Assembly: GCA_013433145.1 (NCBI GenBank)
Contig: CM024172.1
Location: 186,001-250,000, forward strand
Length of the DNA: 64,000 bases
Source: Ascaris suum
Taxonomy: Eukaryota; Nematoda; Chromadorea; Rhabditida; Ascarididae
Reading direction: 5' to 3'
Below, one piece after another: positions 1 through 12,782 of this stretch. The translations under genes were made by a program, and so were the position numbers. Each line of letters opens with the position of its first letter. Positions within the stretch are counted from its first letter, which is position 1. Under the pieces are notes generated by a model. It saw only the letters and a program-made list of their open reading frames with translations. It was not told the DNA's origin and did no database searches.

Positions 1-235
1 GCTGCTATTTTCGTTTGAAGCAACATTTTTCAACAGTTTCAACAGGCTTAAGCAGTGCGAATGTGGTGATCAACGAAACAAAAAGCAATAGAAGCGACAG
101 CCACTGCCCTTTTGCAATACAATATCAAAAATGAGCTTTTTGTAACCGTGATTTTTGAACCAAAACGATGGACGGCTTGGGAGATATAATTCGCAGCAAC
201 AACTCAATCATAACCGCTCATATTCTCATTTACGA

Positions 236-330
236 GAACAAATATTCTTGCGATGGAAAATATGCCATCTGTGGTCGGTACGAACGGGATGACTTATGCA
301 GACCAATGCAACATTGATGCGAAGAAACAA
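236..330 (+). pseudogene. Kazal-domain-like relic, frameshifted
   Basis: Two adjacent frames together spell a Kazal-type pattern. The first frame gives SCDGKYAICG (positions about 246-275), which fits the family's C-x3-Y-x-x-C-G segment. The next frame gives GTNGMTYADQCNIDA (277-321), which fits G-T-N/D-G-x-T-Y-x3-C. The break lies at a duplicated GGTCGGT (273-279), so a 4-base insertion would explain the shift. The last Kazal cysteine after NIDA is absent. No splice-linked partner exon is evident. Kazal domains are usually secreted serine protease inhibitors; this copy cannot encode one as read. It could instead be a chance match. Confidence 0.35.
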
Positions 331-339
331 TCTTCTCCC

Positions 340-2553
340 AGATTCTGGCCACTACATACCAGAGACGTCTGCTACGACTTCACTTCACACATATACTTTC
401 CACCTCCCTATTGGATATTTTACAGTAGGTAATAGACAAGATGTTTTCCGTCCTAGGTAAATGGAAATGAAAACAGACTAAGGCATTGGCATAGCACTAA
501 GCATAGAGTCCTAGCAATGATTTCCTACTCAACTGTGACTGTGAGGATGCTCCTACAGCATCTCTAATGACGGCTTTTCATCAGTTCTTGGTCCTCTCTT
601 ATAAGCTTAACTTACTTCGAAGCATCGCTCAATTCACAGAAGAAAGTGAGTCACTACAAGTTGTGTCTCTTCGAAGGTCTTGTCTTGCCGAAAAAGCATG
701 ATGGTTTAATCTGCAACGGTTTTCTGAGACGTTTTCTACGTTCGCGATTTCTTTAGACAACAAATTTCTCGAGCATGCAATGTCATAATCGAGTGATTTG
801 AGTGGGCCATTTAAGATCTTGCAATCAAGGAATAGGTAGTGTTTTTTAATTCTTCTATCCTGAAGTGATTCAGAGCTAAATATTTCGAGTCTTTGCTTAT
901 AAAACAGTTGGAAAGGACAGAAAATATCACACGATTGCTGTTCCCATTGATAGTTGTGCACGTTTTTGACAAGACGAATATCTCTTTCAATAAAAGGTAA
1001 TCGAAACTCCAGAGTGGTCGAAAGTACATTATAAAAGCCCGTCAACAATGCTTCAAACGTTAGCTTTTTGAGAAATCATTGAGCAGCACTGCTGCCAAAC
1101 TGAAGTTGTGTGGTTATACACGCTTAAGTCGTGAAAAATATGCTTCGACTAAAAAACAGTGGCATGTAGCCGAAAAGACAACCCTTCATGAAATTAATTT
1201 ATAGCACAAGACACATTTCAGCAAACTTATCTAGCCGTTAAGCATTGCACTAATCCTCCAGAGTAAGTAATATTATACGTAGTTCACAATAATCACTCAT
1301 GGATCCATGAAGTTTTTTTACAAAGTTATTAGAATAGTCTGCGTGGACTTTGCAGTTCGTCATTGTTATACCGTTGACAGCTCCAATGATTTCAAAAAGA
1401 TTGTCGTCAATTTCAACATCGAAGCAGCGAGCGACCAAAATAACAAATTAGTACTTTCCTATCACCGCTTAAAGACTTCACAATAAACTCTGATTATTTT
1501 TCAAATAGGCAGAAGTTCGCATTGGGAAAGCAAAGAGTTTTCTATAAATTCTTTTGAGCTTTCTCAAAGAACGATGCCAAATATTCAGTGCGTTCTTCTC
1601 AGATGTTAACAGACTGATAAAGCTAAGGAGATTGTTATTTCCGATGATGTTTATGTGAAATTAAAAAAGCTTTTATGAGTATCATCTGAGGAATGCGAAA
1701 TATTAAAATCACCAGCAATCACAGAATGCTGATATACTAAACGTTGCTGATTTATTAAATTACCTCAGTTACCAGGTGAAAAATACTAAAAAAATTAAAC
1801 AAAAACAGACGAAAAACGCATAAAACGTTCATGAAATCTATCTCATCATTGCACTATAATGAATAATTTATAACGTTTGTAAACGCAGGGTGACTCAAAT
1901 AATTCTGACAAAAATCATTCAATCCTTGCCTGTTGTACTAAATTTTTGCTCTCCTCTATTTAAAAAGATTAAACATAAAAATATAGAAACCGGTTAGTCG
2001 CAATACGTTGCATTGGGTATAGAAACTTCAAAGAAAATTGATGGGATAAATGCCTTTGCATACCCCTCATTCAAAAACTAGTTGCATAGAATGCCAACAA
2101 ATAATAAACAAACGAAATTATGCCTTCATTTTTAAGCAATCTGATCACTGGTACAAATCTTTTACTGTTTTTTTCGAACTTGGCCACGGCCAAATGAAAG
2201 TTTGTTTCCTTGAAAGCTGGCCAAAAAAAGATTTGCTTTGTGCAATTCATCAAGTGTTACGTGGAAATCCAACTTGCTTCAAATAAAGACGAATTCCTCT
2301 TAAAGTTTAATTGTCTACAATTTTTTAAGGCGTATGGATTGACCTGAACTATGATATAGACGATCATATGTAGTGCACAACATGTGCATGGAATTTCGTA
2401 ACTCATGTTTCAGTGATCCCTTAGTTAACATACATCGCGAGTAAAAACACATGCACATGCGAAGACCCAATCCCGTCACGGTGTCTTGCATGTGGAAGTT
2501 TGTGTATGCGCGTGATGAGTTAATATAATCATCACCAAGCTGCTAAAAATATA

Positions 2554-2627
<74 letters not shown>

Positions 2628-3495
2628 AAATGAAAATCATCTGATCCTTACGTTGTAAAATCAAGTCAATTTTATACATCTCGATGATGGGCAAAGTGCT
2701 GCCAACAAAGGCAACAAGTAAGGGACTTACCTCAATAGGACACCTTATGGCAACGTTTAGTACCTAATTTTCTTTTATTGAAACTCCACTCGATGTCCTC
2801 AGCGAGTAACAGTTGGGTAAAACCCCTCTAAAGCCCATTTGTACTTAGGCGACTAAAACCTGAGGAGGAGAGGGATGGAGGAAGAGGGTTTAATACAAAA
2901 ATTAGGGAATGGCTGTCTGCATTTCAAACTACGATACATTCAGAGAAAAAAGTAGGTGCCAAGCAATCCTCTCTTCGTTCATCGAGTGTCATACGGAGCT
3001 TCAAACTCTCAAAGAAAAACTTTTACAAGCATATCGGAGTATCAATGGTAGAACCAGAAGTCAAACTAATAGCAAGCTGTTCACTCGTTTTCATATAAAT
3101 GAAAACTTCTGCATCTCAAATATCCACTTACCTTCTATGAAAACTTTGAAAACTTTCGCTTCAAAATCGCAGCAGAAATGATAGGGAGATGTATTGGGTG
3201 GAATCGAACGAGTTTGCAACTCTAAGTCAAAGTTTTAGACGCAGAAGTTTACGCATCCACTCATGCCCATATAATCTGCTCATTCCGAAGTTATCATGCA
3301 ACATTATGCAGAAGGTATTCATCTTAAAATTTACCACAAAAATTATTATGTTGCAGCTGTCACCACGGTAAAATCATTAGTACGACAATATTATGATAGT
3401 TCGACAAGATTCAGAAAAGGCCCATAAGGTATGTTAACGCATAATATTACACAACTCATAAAAGCAGAAACTCTTATCCTGAAAGACCGCCAACT
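340..3495. other. Intergenic, no gene seen
   Basis: AT-rich sequence with only short, unrecognised open frames on both strands (the longest about 139 codons, minus strand at 629-1048, with no domain visible). It contains the (TC)n tract listed separately. Confidence 0.5.
2554..2624. repeat. (TC)n microsatellite
   Basis: About 71 bases of alternating C and T, interrupted once by TTT near 2567. It creates an artificial Arg-Glu repeat open frame on the minus strand, which is not a gene. Confidence 0.97.
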
Positions 3496-3500
3496 GCTAG

Positions 3501-3719
3501 CGTATTCCAGAACGGAGATGTGGCCACCGACCTCATCAACTGGAGCTTAGCCTCATGCAAGCTGAGTACGACGCACCTAACGAGAAGATTGTTTCCGTTT
3601 TCCGCTTGATGGCTCACCTGTCTTAAGATGCCGACAAAATCAATATTTTATGTGAAGCGACTACTGCAGCTAGTGCTTTGATGGGTCCACAAAGAGAATA
3701 CACTCAATTAATGTTATGA
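3501..3719 (+). pseudogene. Coding-like frame with one in-frame stop
   Basis: A GC-richer segment is open in one frame for 41 codons, hits TAA at 3624-3626, and stays open in the same frame for 30 more codons to TGA at 3717. The residue mix on both sides is protein-like, for example LELSLMQAEYDAPNEK before the stop and DADKINILCEATTAAS after it. A single CAA-to-TAA change would explain the break. I do not recognise the family. It may be a decayed gene or transposon exon, or a genuine last exon ending at 3626. Confidence 0.3.
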
Positions 3720-6700
3720 CACTGCATAAATAATTAATGTTCGCAGCTTTCGAGGTGACCTTAATGGCCGAGCCATAATTTTACGCACAAACCAATAATT
3801 ATTCGTTGAGCTCTGCTTACACTCTCCCATATTTATTTTTGAACATTTACCAAAAAATGGTACCGAATTTTTGATCATCTAGGGCGTCATTCAAAATTTA
3901 GACTTTGTCCAAATACAAATTTTCCATACTTCTTTTAAAACTTTGAAAATTTTAGCTAATATAGAGGCTTTTCGTCGTGCATGTTTGTCCGAATTGTATT
4001 ACTTCGTACTATGCTACCACTAAAATCAGACTGTCTTAAAACTCATTCCATAATAGTGATAATACATGAGTGGTGTTTTTCCTACTTATTTTGTGATGCA
4101 AAACAGCAGATATATTGTTGCGACAGAGAAGTGATGAAAACCTGAGGAATCAAACACATCCACTTAGTTATTAAGATTCCTAATTTAATCGACAAGTGCA
4201 AAAAATGTGATTTGTATGAAATTCGAATTTTAATTTTACTAATAGCCATCTATTACTCTCTCCGGTCCACTAACTGGAGTTCTGAGCAATCTTAAAGCAC
4301 AAAGCATAAGTTGATAGCTGAGCGAAGGAAGTATATGGTTTCGTTCGTCAGAAGGCCGCTTCACGATTATTCCTCGCTTTCTGCGTGATAATGCATCTAT
4401 GTACCTATTAGTGAAGTACATATATGCTTAACTGTATAGATGTGATAAGTTCATCAATGAAATACCCAACGGAATTACATGAATGAAGTCGAAAATGAAG
4501 ACAAAAGCTGCACACTAACTCTCAGTCGCCTAAGTCGTTGTATTTCGTTCTGATTTGCTAGAGTGTAGTGCTGCGGAAAGGAAATTAGGTAAGCTATAAT
4601 AATTGCGAAAGAATAAAAGCAAAGATCCGACTTCAGTGTGAGGCTCAATCTGCTTGTACCTGAGCCCAACAAAAAGTGTCGACGACGCAGGAGACATAAA
4701 TGAAGAACTTATTTTTCGAGAACGAAACTCTAAAAGAGCTCGGAATTTCTCATTATACGTGGCAAATTTAATACGGTGGATATTAGAAGCGTTAGAAAAA
4801 AAAATCATGGATGAGCTAATAGTTAACGCTTATGAGGATTATATAAGCTCAAAAGCATGCAGTAGACGTTTACACGATTGTGCCTTTATATACGCTCGCC
4901 TCATCGACCAATTCTACAGCTTATCAAGGGCATATAAAATAATCAGAATAGCGCCATCATATTTTATTGATCTGATCATCTGCATAAATTCTCTATAAAT
5001 GAGATCTGTGATCCAACTGGCGTAAAATGAAAATTCGATTGCCATGAAGTGTATGCAATTTTTTTTGGCCTCCTGAGATGCTTATAACTTCTTCCGGGAT
5101 TGAAAGATGAGCGTAGAAAATGACATATGACATCATATTTCATACCTTCAAATTTAGCTGCTCCATTTTTTATGGTTCCCAAATTAAAACTGCTGGAGAG
5201 GTAGAGAAGCACACATACATATGTACTGAAATGACATCACCCTAGTGCACTTTTATAAAAGCACGTACAAAACTAAATTACTCGTTTCAAATGGAAAAGT
5301 GAATAAACCGAATGTGGTTCAGATCCCAAGGATGAAAAATGGGACCAGACGGGAGTAGATCGTTTTAAGAGGTGCTCAAAAATATTGAGACAGCATAAAA
5401 ATATGCAGTATTAATTTGCCGCTATCTTTTGCAGTGCAGAATAATTAAATTCTCAAGAGCTTTTATAGACTTGTATTGACAGAGCAGAATATGACAACCT
5501 AGAGCCAGTATGCACTGGCATGTTTATCACTTTATCTATCCAATAGTTTCCAGTTGTAATCTATTAAAGTTAAGGACCTAAAATGTGATGGATATAAAGT
5601 CGGATATTGGACGACCTCTAATGCAGTATCGGATCCATTCTAGCTCGATTCGGAACGAGTAAGGTTCGTTTAAAGTTGCCAAAGAATAACTCTACATCTA
5701 ATAGAATTTCTATTTTGCACTAGTTCGGTCGCAAAAAAATAAGTATTCCGACCAAGACTTACGCGAGTACTCGAATAAACTAAACGATAGATATTTTTTA
5801 TTGCCTATGACCTATTACTTATTTTAATTAATGCAGCTGGTGGGCTTGATGAGAGGAGTTGCAAAAATAATACCTATCTTTTCCTCTGGCGCATTGCTTT
5901 ACACGTTTTCCTATTCGCAATTCTTATCTTCTCATCCCAAGCCGACAAACCGCACACTAATATTTGCTACAGTTATATCCGCCCGAGTGCAATTCGACTG
6001 TGACCAGATGGGAGCAGCTCTTCTGACAACTAGCGCAATTATTATTTCTAAGCATCCAATTTGATCAATTTTCCAGAGTTAAGAGAGTTCCTCGCAAATA
6101 GTTCATCTGAAAATTCAAGAAAAATAGTAAAGGTTTCCTTGTGAGATGAGAATAGGATTCATCTGAGACGGGCACGGAGCGAAATTATTCGTGAGGGTTA
6201 GAGTAAATTTTAGGTTTTCAGGATCGGGAAATGTATATATACTATCTTCTATAACATCATCGTTGCGACAGACTTTTAAATGAAACTAGAATTGTCGCAA
6301 AGTGTCTCTATGCCATTTTCAGGTTGCTTTTTTTTCGAGACCTACCACGCTGAATGATGCATCTTCTAGTGTAAACGAATAACGTCTATAAAGATTTACA
6401 CCGAAAGGCACACATATGAACATGAATAATAATGGGATCGTAATAATATATAGGACGTAAAGCATGCATATATCTTTTGCATTCAAGTTATCCAAGTTGC
6501 GCAAGAAAAATCCGAGTTATGGGGCCTCTGAAGCAACAGTTGCAATTCATAAGACGTTCTAATCGGTCATGGACAAGTGTAGGCTGCAAATATGGCCTCC
6601 CTTTTTGGATCGAACGTAACAGTGCAATCTGCGATCGCCACCTATGAATACAGAGAATTCCGGTAGTCGATAACTCTGCTTGTGATAGAGTTCTGAGAAA

Positions 6701-8760
6701 TTCTACTCTGGGTAGCTAACGTTTTCTCTAGACCATCTGGCAAATGTTCGTTGAACTTTTTCAGTCATGGCTCAACCTTTTTTCTTAGTAGATAATCACC
6801 AAATTTATGTGTTCTAAGAAGCATTGTGCGTTTGTAATATGCAGTTACTAATATTATATTGAGGCACTGATGAGCATGATAATTTAAATCGGTCATCATT
6901 TGTAAATCCCTTATGCAGTGACGGTTGGAGGCGACTTTGCCAGTGACGTTAATCAACAAGTCAATAGAAGGAAGCGGTCTCCTTGAAAAACAGCGCATTT
7001 TGAGATAGATTCGCAGTAGAGCGTCACTACTATTCAAACTAAGCAAACACACATTCAACAATATACTGGTAGAGAAGCCTATATAATGCAAAAAAAGATC
7101 TATCGTATCGGAGTAGATCTTATGATTTTAAGAGTCGCTGCCCTTGGTGGGGTAACTATCTTATTTGAGCAAGAAATGAACTAAAGTGAACGGCTCCTGC
7201 TACGATTTCCTCGGCGTGCAATTGAACGACTTCTTAAAAATGCTTTCTGGTCCTCCTTCGCTGCCCCAAATAACCCAAATTATAGTCGAATAAGTTCTAC
7301 ATACCTCATCTACTTTTTTGATGCATAGTAACCTTAATTCAATTACAAATTTTGCATGGTTATTAGAATATGAATTAATAGGAAGCATAAATCTGGAACG
7401 AAAAATGAAACTTCGATATTGAGCAGACCGAGTTCTTAATACAGAATAAACGAAAAGTGCAATTCCCATCGTCTTGTTATTTGTATTCAACTCGATGCGT
7501 TATATTCGATTACACGTTTCGACAACAAAGCAAGTCGATTGTCGCCACGAGGAGATCTTCGCAAACACTTTCACCTCCAAAGAGGAGTAATCATAAACCT
7601 TCGCTGTGCGACATTAGCTAAAGAATTCTTTGTAATGTTTGAAGTATCAGCAGGTTAGAACATGAACCTACGCTTTATGCAGTCATCCGGTCGTGAGAGT
7701 GTATCGACATATAACGCAAATTAAAGGTTTCACTTAAAAAGAACGTATCTGTTGTCAAATACTACGAAATCTTCCTCCTTTAAACTAATGAAAAGGATTT
7801 TGGTCATATGGAAGAGAAATTTGAATGACATAAAAAATTACTGAATTTTGAAATTGTAAAGAAGAAACGAGAAAGACTGCACGAAAAGCTAGAAAACCTC
7901 GCTTCGATTTAAGAAAAAGTGTCTTACGTCTCTACTTGCTCCAAATTCCAACTTCTTCGAAGCTATCGTTCTCATTATCTCATTTCAGGCGATAGCACAT
8001 TTTTCTGCAAAATATTGCTACATCTAAATTTATTTCACTGTTTATTTACGTGAAGCTTGCTTTAGTATTTCATTTGATGCTTGCAGTATGCTCCATGAGA
8101 ATTGCACCATTCAAAACCGCAAGGATGATGCAGGATTATAGGTATTTTCGAAGCGCTGTATAGTACAACTTTCCTACTAATTTAAGTGGGCAGGTGCATT
8201 ATAGTTTCCATAGAGAACGTTGAACTGATTTCAATATTTCTCCAAACGCACGCTAGCGCTAATATTAGACAGTTAAATACAAATTATTCATTGTTAGCAA
8301 GTACTGGAAAGAACGTTTTGCATAATTGCATTCGTGATGAGCCACTTCGCCATGAGACAACTCCCCAATGCACCGAGACACTGTGTGCCGCCTAACTGCT
8401 TTAAAGTATGTTAAAGCGACAAGAATAAAGAATGCGTATTTAAGCACTAAGGCATAGTCGCTTATTTAAGCTATGGTTGCACTGAAAATTCTCAAAAACA
8501 GGAGGCTGAAGGGTAAGAACCTTGAAGTACCTATGAAGTGCCAACGCAAAAGTCGGAAGGCGAAAAAGAAAAACACCAAACATTTGGTTTGTTGCGTTAA
8601 CTTAACTTCTTATGCTTCAATCTTTTGCGCTTTTGTAGATTTGCGTTTACAAGATGGGTTAATGCGACGTCATCATAACCAACAGGTATTTCCTCTTTGA
8701 ATACTCATCTGTACATTTCCTTCTTTGATATCCACTTTTGCGGTAATACCAGCCAACATT
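3720..8760. other. Intergenic, no gene seen
   Basis: AT-rich; scattered open frames of 60-110 codons on both strands without motifs, convincing splice pairs or codon bias. I found nothing I could support here. Confidence 0.5.
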
Positions 8761-8762
8761 AA

Positions 8763-9053
8763 AAAACTGTGACGAGTAACTCCAGACAATCACTCGAATT
8801 TGAACAGTGTCTCAAATGTGAACCTCTGGATGCTGTGCCTAATCGAATCACTTGCCCTTTGTCATTGGAATACAGCTAATTTTTGAGAGTTCATTATCCG
8901 TTCCCAAACACATGGCGATTTGTTAGTCTTGAAAACGTGCTCCGCAAAGCCGCCGGGCACATCGAATCGGAAAGAATGCCAAAGGATTTGCCGCGAGCCA
9001 TGCACTATTACATCCCATTCACTAACCAGCCGGCTTTATATTACAAGTTATAG
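8763..9053 (+). pseudogene. Coding-like frame interrupted by one stop
   Basis: One frame runs from 8763 to a TAG at 9051 with a single internal TAA at 8877-8879. Upstream of the stop it reads like protein (EFEQCLKCEPLDAVPNRI), and downstream also (HYPFPNTWRFVSLENVLRK, then MPKDLPRAMHYYIPFTNQ). Keeping one frame across 95 codons in this AT-rich region suggests a former coding sequence. The W-R-F-V-x-L-x-N-V-L-R run loosely recalls the linker between RNase H and integrase in BEL/Pao retrotransposons, but I could not confirm that. Family unresolved. Confidence 0.35.
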
Positions 9054-9598
9054 AAAAGTGATAAATATGCAGAGTAATATCTTCATATATCAGTTAACTT
9101 ACTTCTCACATAAGCCTATAAAAGATTCGCTTTTGCTATAAACTAATCGGTGCGAACAAAAAAGCAACCGGTGAAAAATATATGCGATTTTTATACTTTT
9201 AGATTTCTACAACAACAACCTTGAAAACTGATGAATTAACATGAAAATTTATGCAAGAGTTCATCGCTCTAACCGCATACGATGCAGAGAAAATTTCATA
9301 TTTCTGGCTTTAGTAACATCGAAGTAGAAATCTCAGACAGACAGGCAGACACGTATACATAAATATAAACGCACACGAACGTGAAACCATCATAATGCGC
9401 TGCGCTTTTGCAAGCAAATTTACAATAGCGCATACAACGCTCACACTAAAGATTTGTGCGAGTAAAAATCGATGATTAGGTGTGTGATGCAACAATCTAT
9501 GTGGTGCATACCTTGCAAAGTTATTTCTCTGTATATTTCAAGAATTGTCCCAGTTTATATGACAGCCACCACTCTTCGTGCTAGAGTCACTGACATGG

Positions 9599-9599
<1 letters not shown>

Positions 9600-9632
<33 letters not shown>
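9600..9632. repeat. (GT)n microsatellite
   Basis: About 16 GT units followed directly by a G-rich stretch. It lies inside two overlapping plus-strand open frames that it makes artificially long. Confidence 0.97.
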
Positions 9633-9634
<2 letters not shown>

Positions 9635-11636
9635 GGGAGGGGGGAAGCGGTGATGATAGTATCACACAAAGTACCGCCTACTTCCATTGCGGCGACAGTG
9701 GAAGGGAATTTGACGACGTCCTGTTTTACAGTCTCTATTTTCTATCCACCGGCTGCTTCAGTCAATGGCTCATGGACGAACGATCGTCAAATGTTTTGCC
9801 ATTCGATTTTGTGATCGAAGACCACCCAATGCTCAGAAGTTACTAACTGCGGCTAGACCAGTTGAGGCTTGTGGGTTGTTTTACCGAAATGTTGATTCAT
9901 TTTTCATTGTCTCTGCTGATCGTCATGCTAGTTATTGAAGATCAGCGTACAGGGGAGTTTTGTTTATCAACGCAAATAAAACTTTTAACCATCATATTCG
10001 GCAACGACCTGTTAAAGTGTCTCATTCGGATAAGATTCTATCTTTAAGTATAGCTAGCGACTCTGAAATGGTCTTTTACGGAAAGGACCACCAAGCGATC
10101 AAAGGTCGAAATAAATCAGGTTCGGAAATGAGCAACGTTGAATGCGGTGCGTTAAGTAAGTTAAATGAGCACCTCATTTGGTTCATTAAGACCAGAGTAC
10201 AACGTGAGCACATCTCACCTTCTGCACTGTTCTCGAATGCGATACTACCTCACTGTCTTCATCGTCTCTCTGCTATCTGTAGCCATCATCCATCATGGTA
10301 ACTCAGCCTAATATCATTTTTGCAATGCTGAGGTTTTTCATGCCCTTGTGGGTAATCTATTTTTAAAAAAGGCTGAAATTCAGCCAAATATTCAATGTAA
10401 CTGCGCCCGGATTTGAAGATGACCTATCGAAATACGAAACCAACGAAAATATTGTAACCGAACGTTGAAAATGACTTTGCGATGCTCCGCAAGTCAATAG
10501 GTCAAAAAAACTAGAAAAACAATCCCCAAGGGATTTCTCTTTACCTGCAAATGAAACCATATAAGTCATCCTTTTATGTTTGCGAGGGAATAAACCATCA
10601 CTTCCTCTTCCTTCACTCCTCTGAGCAATTGAAGTTTTCTTCGATATTTTGGAGACGCTATGTAGGACTAAAGTGGATAAGAGGAGTGAGGAAAAGGAAA
10701 CGGTGGCTCAGCAAATTTTAGCCAATATCTTAGACACGACCCGTGCAACCACTGGTGGGGAGGATGGGAGGATGATTTAGGCATGAGATTCTAAAAAGAG
10801 GATAATATGGAGTCGTAAAGATGGAGGCATCATCTACGTTTTTTTTTTGAAGTTTCATAAAAGAAAAAAGAAAAAAGGAGCGAAGTATAAAAAGCGCAAA
10901 GAAAGTTTTGTAGAATATTTAGACGTTATGTAACGTAAAAACAAACATATAAGTGTTTAGTGAGATATTATAATCTTGAAAAACAAATGAATGGGTAGAC
11001 TTGCAAGTCGCCGAATTATCTTTAATCAGGAGACAAATGAACGTACGCCTAACTATATTTATAGTAGCTGTATTTAATGAAGTAAAACGTGTAAAAGCAA
11101 TAAAGTCTATCCAAAAGGTTATTAAAATGTAATAGGAGGTGAGCTGGTAAACCAGTAAATTAAATAGGTTTGCACGAGTAGCTGAATAAACATATGATAA
11201 TGAAGAGACCGTTATATACGTATATATTTTAAAAAACGCGTAGAAAACAGTTGGAAAATGCTGGTGTGAGAGAAACAAAATCAAAGAAATATGTGTTGGA
11301 AAAAACATTTCACGACTGCAAATATAGAAGCAATAGATCACTATTAGAAGACTAGATTTTAAATATGCAGAAGTAAGATGTGGATAAATTACCTACTAGA
11401 ACAAAAGGTGACCATGTTTCGGCCCTTATTCGTTGACTTGACGTGTGCACCTGGATTATGCGCGGGCTAACGTTAAAACGATACGCATAATCCTGTTAGT
11501 ATGAGAATTTCATAGACAACCTAACTGCACGTAGAGAAAAAGAAATAGAAAACAAAAGAAATGGAAAAGCCTGTAGTTGATATGTATATTAAAAATGAAT
11601 ATTGCACAAAAAAATTACAAGCTGTAGCACCTACCG

Positions 11637-11724
11637 CATAGCCAAAGTCCGCTCTCTTCCTTTTTTCGAAAATAGCCGTTTCGGAAGTGGGACTTGCGTC
11701 TTTTCTAGCACCAATCTCCATCAC
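11637..11724 (-). other. Possible coding exon, unrecognised
   Basis: On the minus strand a short segment opens after an acceptor-like TAAAACTAG and gives MEIGARKDASPTSETAIF followed by EKRKRADFGYA, then meets a good donor (GCG|GTAGGT). The polar, codon-like composition and splice signals are suggestive. The dibasic KRKR before ADFGYA could look like a neuropeptide precursor cleavage site, but I found no partner exon or signal peptide. May be chance. Confidence 0.2.
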
Positions 11725-12782
11725 CTAGTTTTACAAGCAAAGTTTTAGCCCAAGACCCCAAAAAGAAAGCTACGGGCGAAGAGCAATAACAAGGCATTAA
11801 ATGTAAGTGTGGGCTAGAGATACATGAAACTAACGATTAATAAATTAAGTACGGCAAACAAACCTTTACGTAAATAAAGCTATCTAGTTGTTAAGCCATA
11901 AGTACACTAAAAGCTAGATTATTATAAAAACACAATTTTAATAAGTATTTGTATGCGTAAAAATAATTACCGTCAAAAGTCTATATGAAACGTAGTGTTA
12001 AATGATGTGCACCAAAATCGATGTATTGAAACATCATTAACTAAAGAAATTTAAAATGAAACAAAATTGGCGATTTAGTACAATAGATACTGTTGGTAAT
12101 AATCATGAAAATTATCGTTAAATTTAAACAGAAGAAATTAAAGGTTTTTTTAAAAATGTGGTACATAATAGGCGGGGAATAGTGCAGAGAGTTATACTAA
12201 AATATAACAGTGAAGAATTATACAAAGCGTGGAAGCAGGTAATAATAAAGAACAGTAAAATTCTAGGTATATTCTACTATATACTGAACTTGAAATCTGG
12301 AGTATATTCAAGCTACAGTTAGGAGGCAAAGTATATTCGAAAATGCTAAAACAGAAATTCGTGCAAATAAGAAATGAGGCAACGACGAGTAAGCGAAGGC
12401 AATGGGAATAGTGATAAGTGTGCAACAAGCGCGCGCGTCGATGTTGAGGTCATCGACTGAACAATAGCGTCGTGGGTAGAGCAATATTCATATGATCTAT
12501 GCTAGTGTTGGACCTATCGACTAAAGTAGATAACATTCAAGGTTCACTGTAAGATATTACAAAGAAATACTAACGCTGTACATAATAACGTCAGATGTCA
12601 ATGTACACAATAAAAGCTAGTTTAAGGCGTTGTGTGCATATAATACGCAAATGCACTACTACATAATTGCTAATCTAATGCTAGGAAGCAGTAATCAATA
12701 AACCATTGTGTATATCCACCGTGAAGAGATAGACGTGCATAGATCAATTCCTTTAGTTTGCGAGGTAAATAAGCGAAAGATA

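Larger units (their letters stand above)
9060..12780. other. Intergenic, no gene confirmed
   Basis: Contains the (GT)n tract and AT-rich DNA. A 140-codon hydrophobic minus-strand frame (10919-11341) looks like low-complexity chance. One minus-strand exon-like segment is listed separately at 11637-11724. Confidence 0.45.

Noticed and set aside
2476..2694. Minus-strand frame with Arg-Glu repeats
   Set aside because: Produced by the (TC)n microsatellite; no other coding signal.
9472..9846. Plus-strand 124-codon frame with Cys-Val repeat
   Set aside because: Extended artificially by the (GT)n tract; no splice context or domain.
10919..11341. 140-codon hydrophobic minus-strand frame
   Set aside because: AT-rich, Ile/Phe/Tyr-heavy composition expected by chance; no transmembrane protein family recognised.
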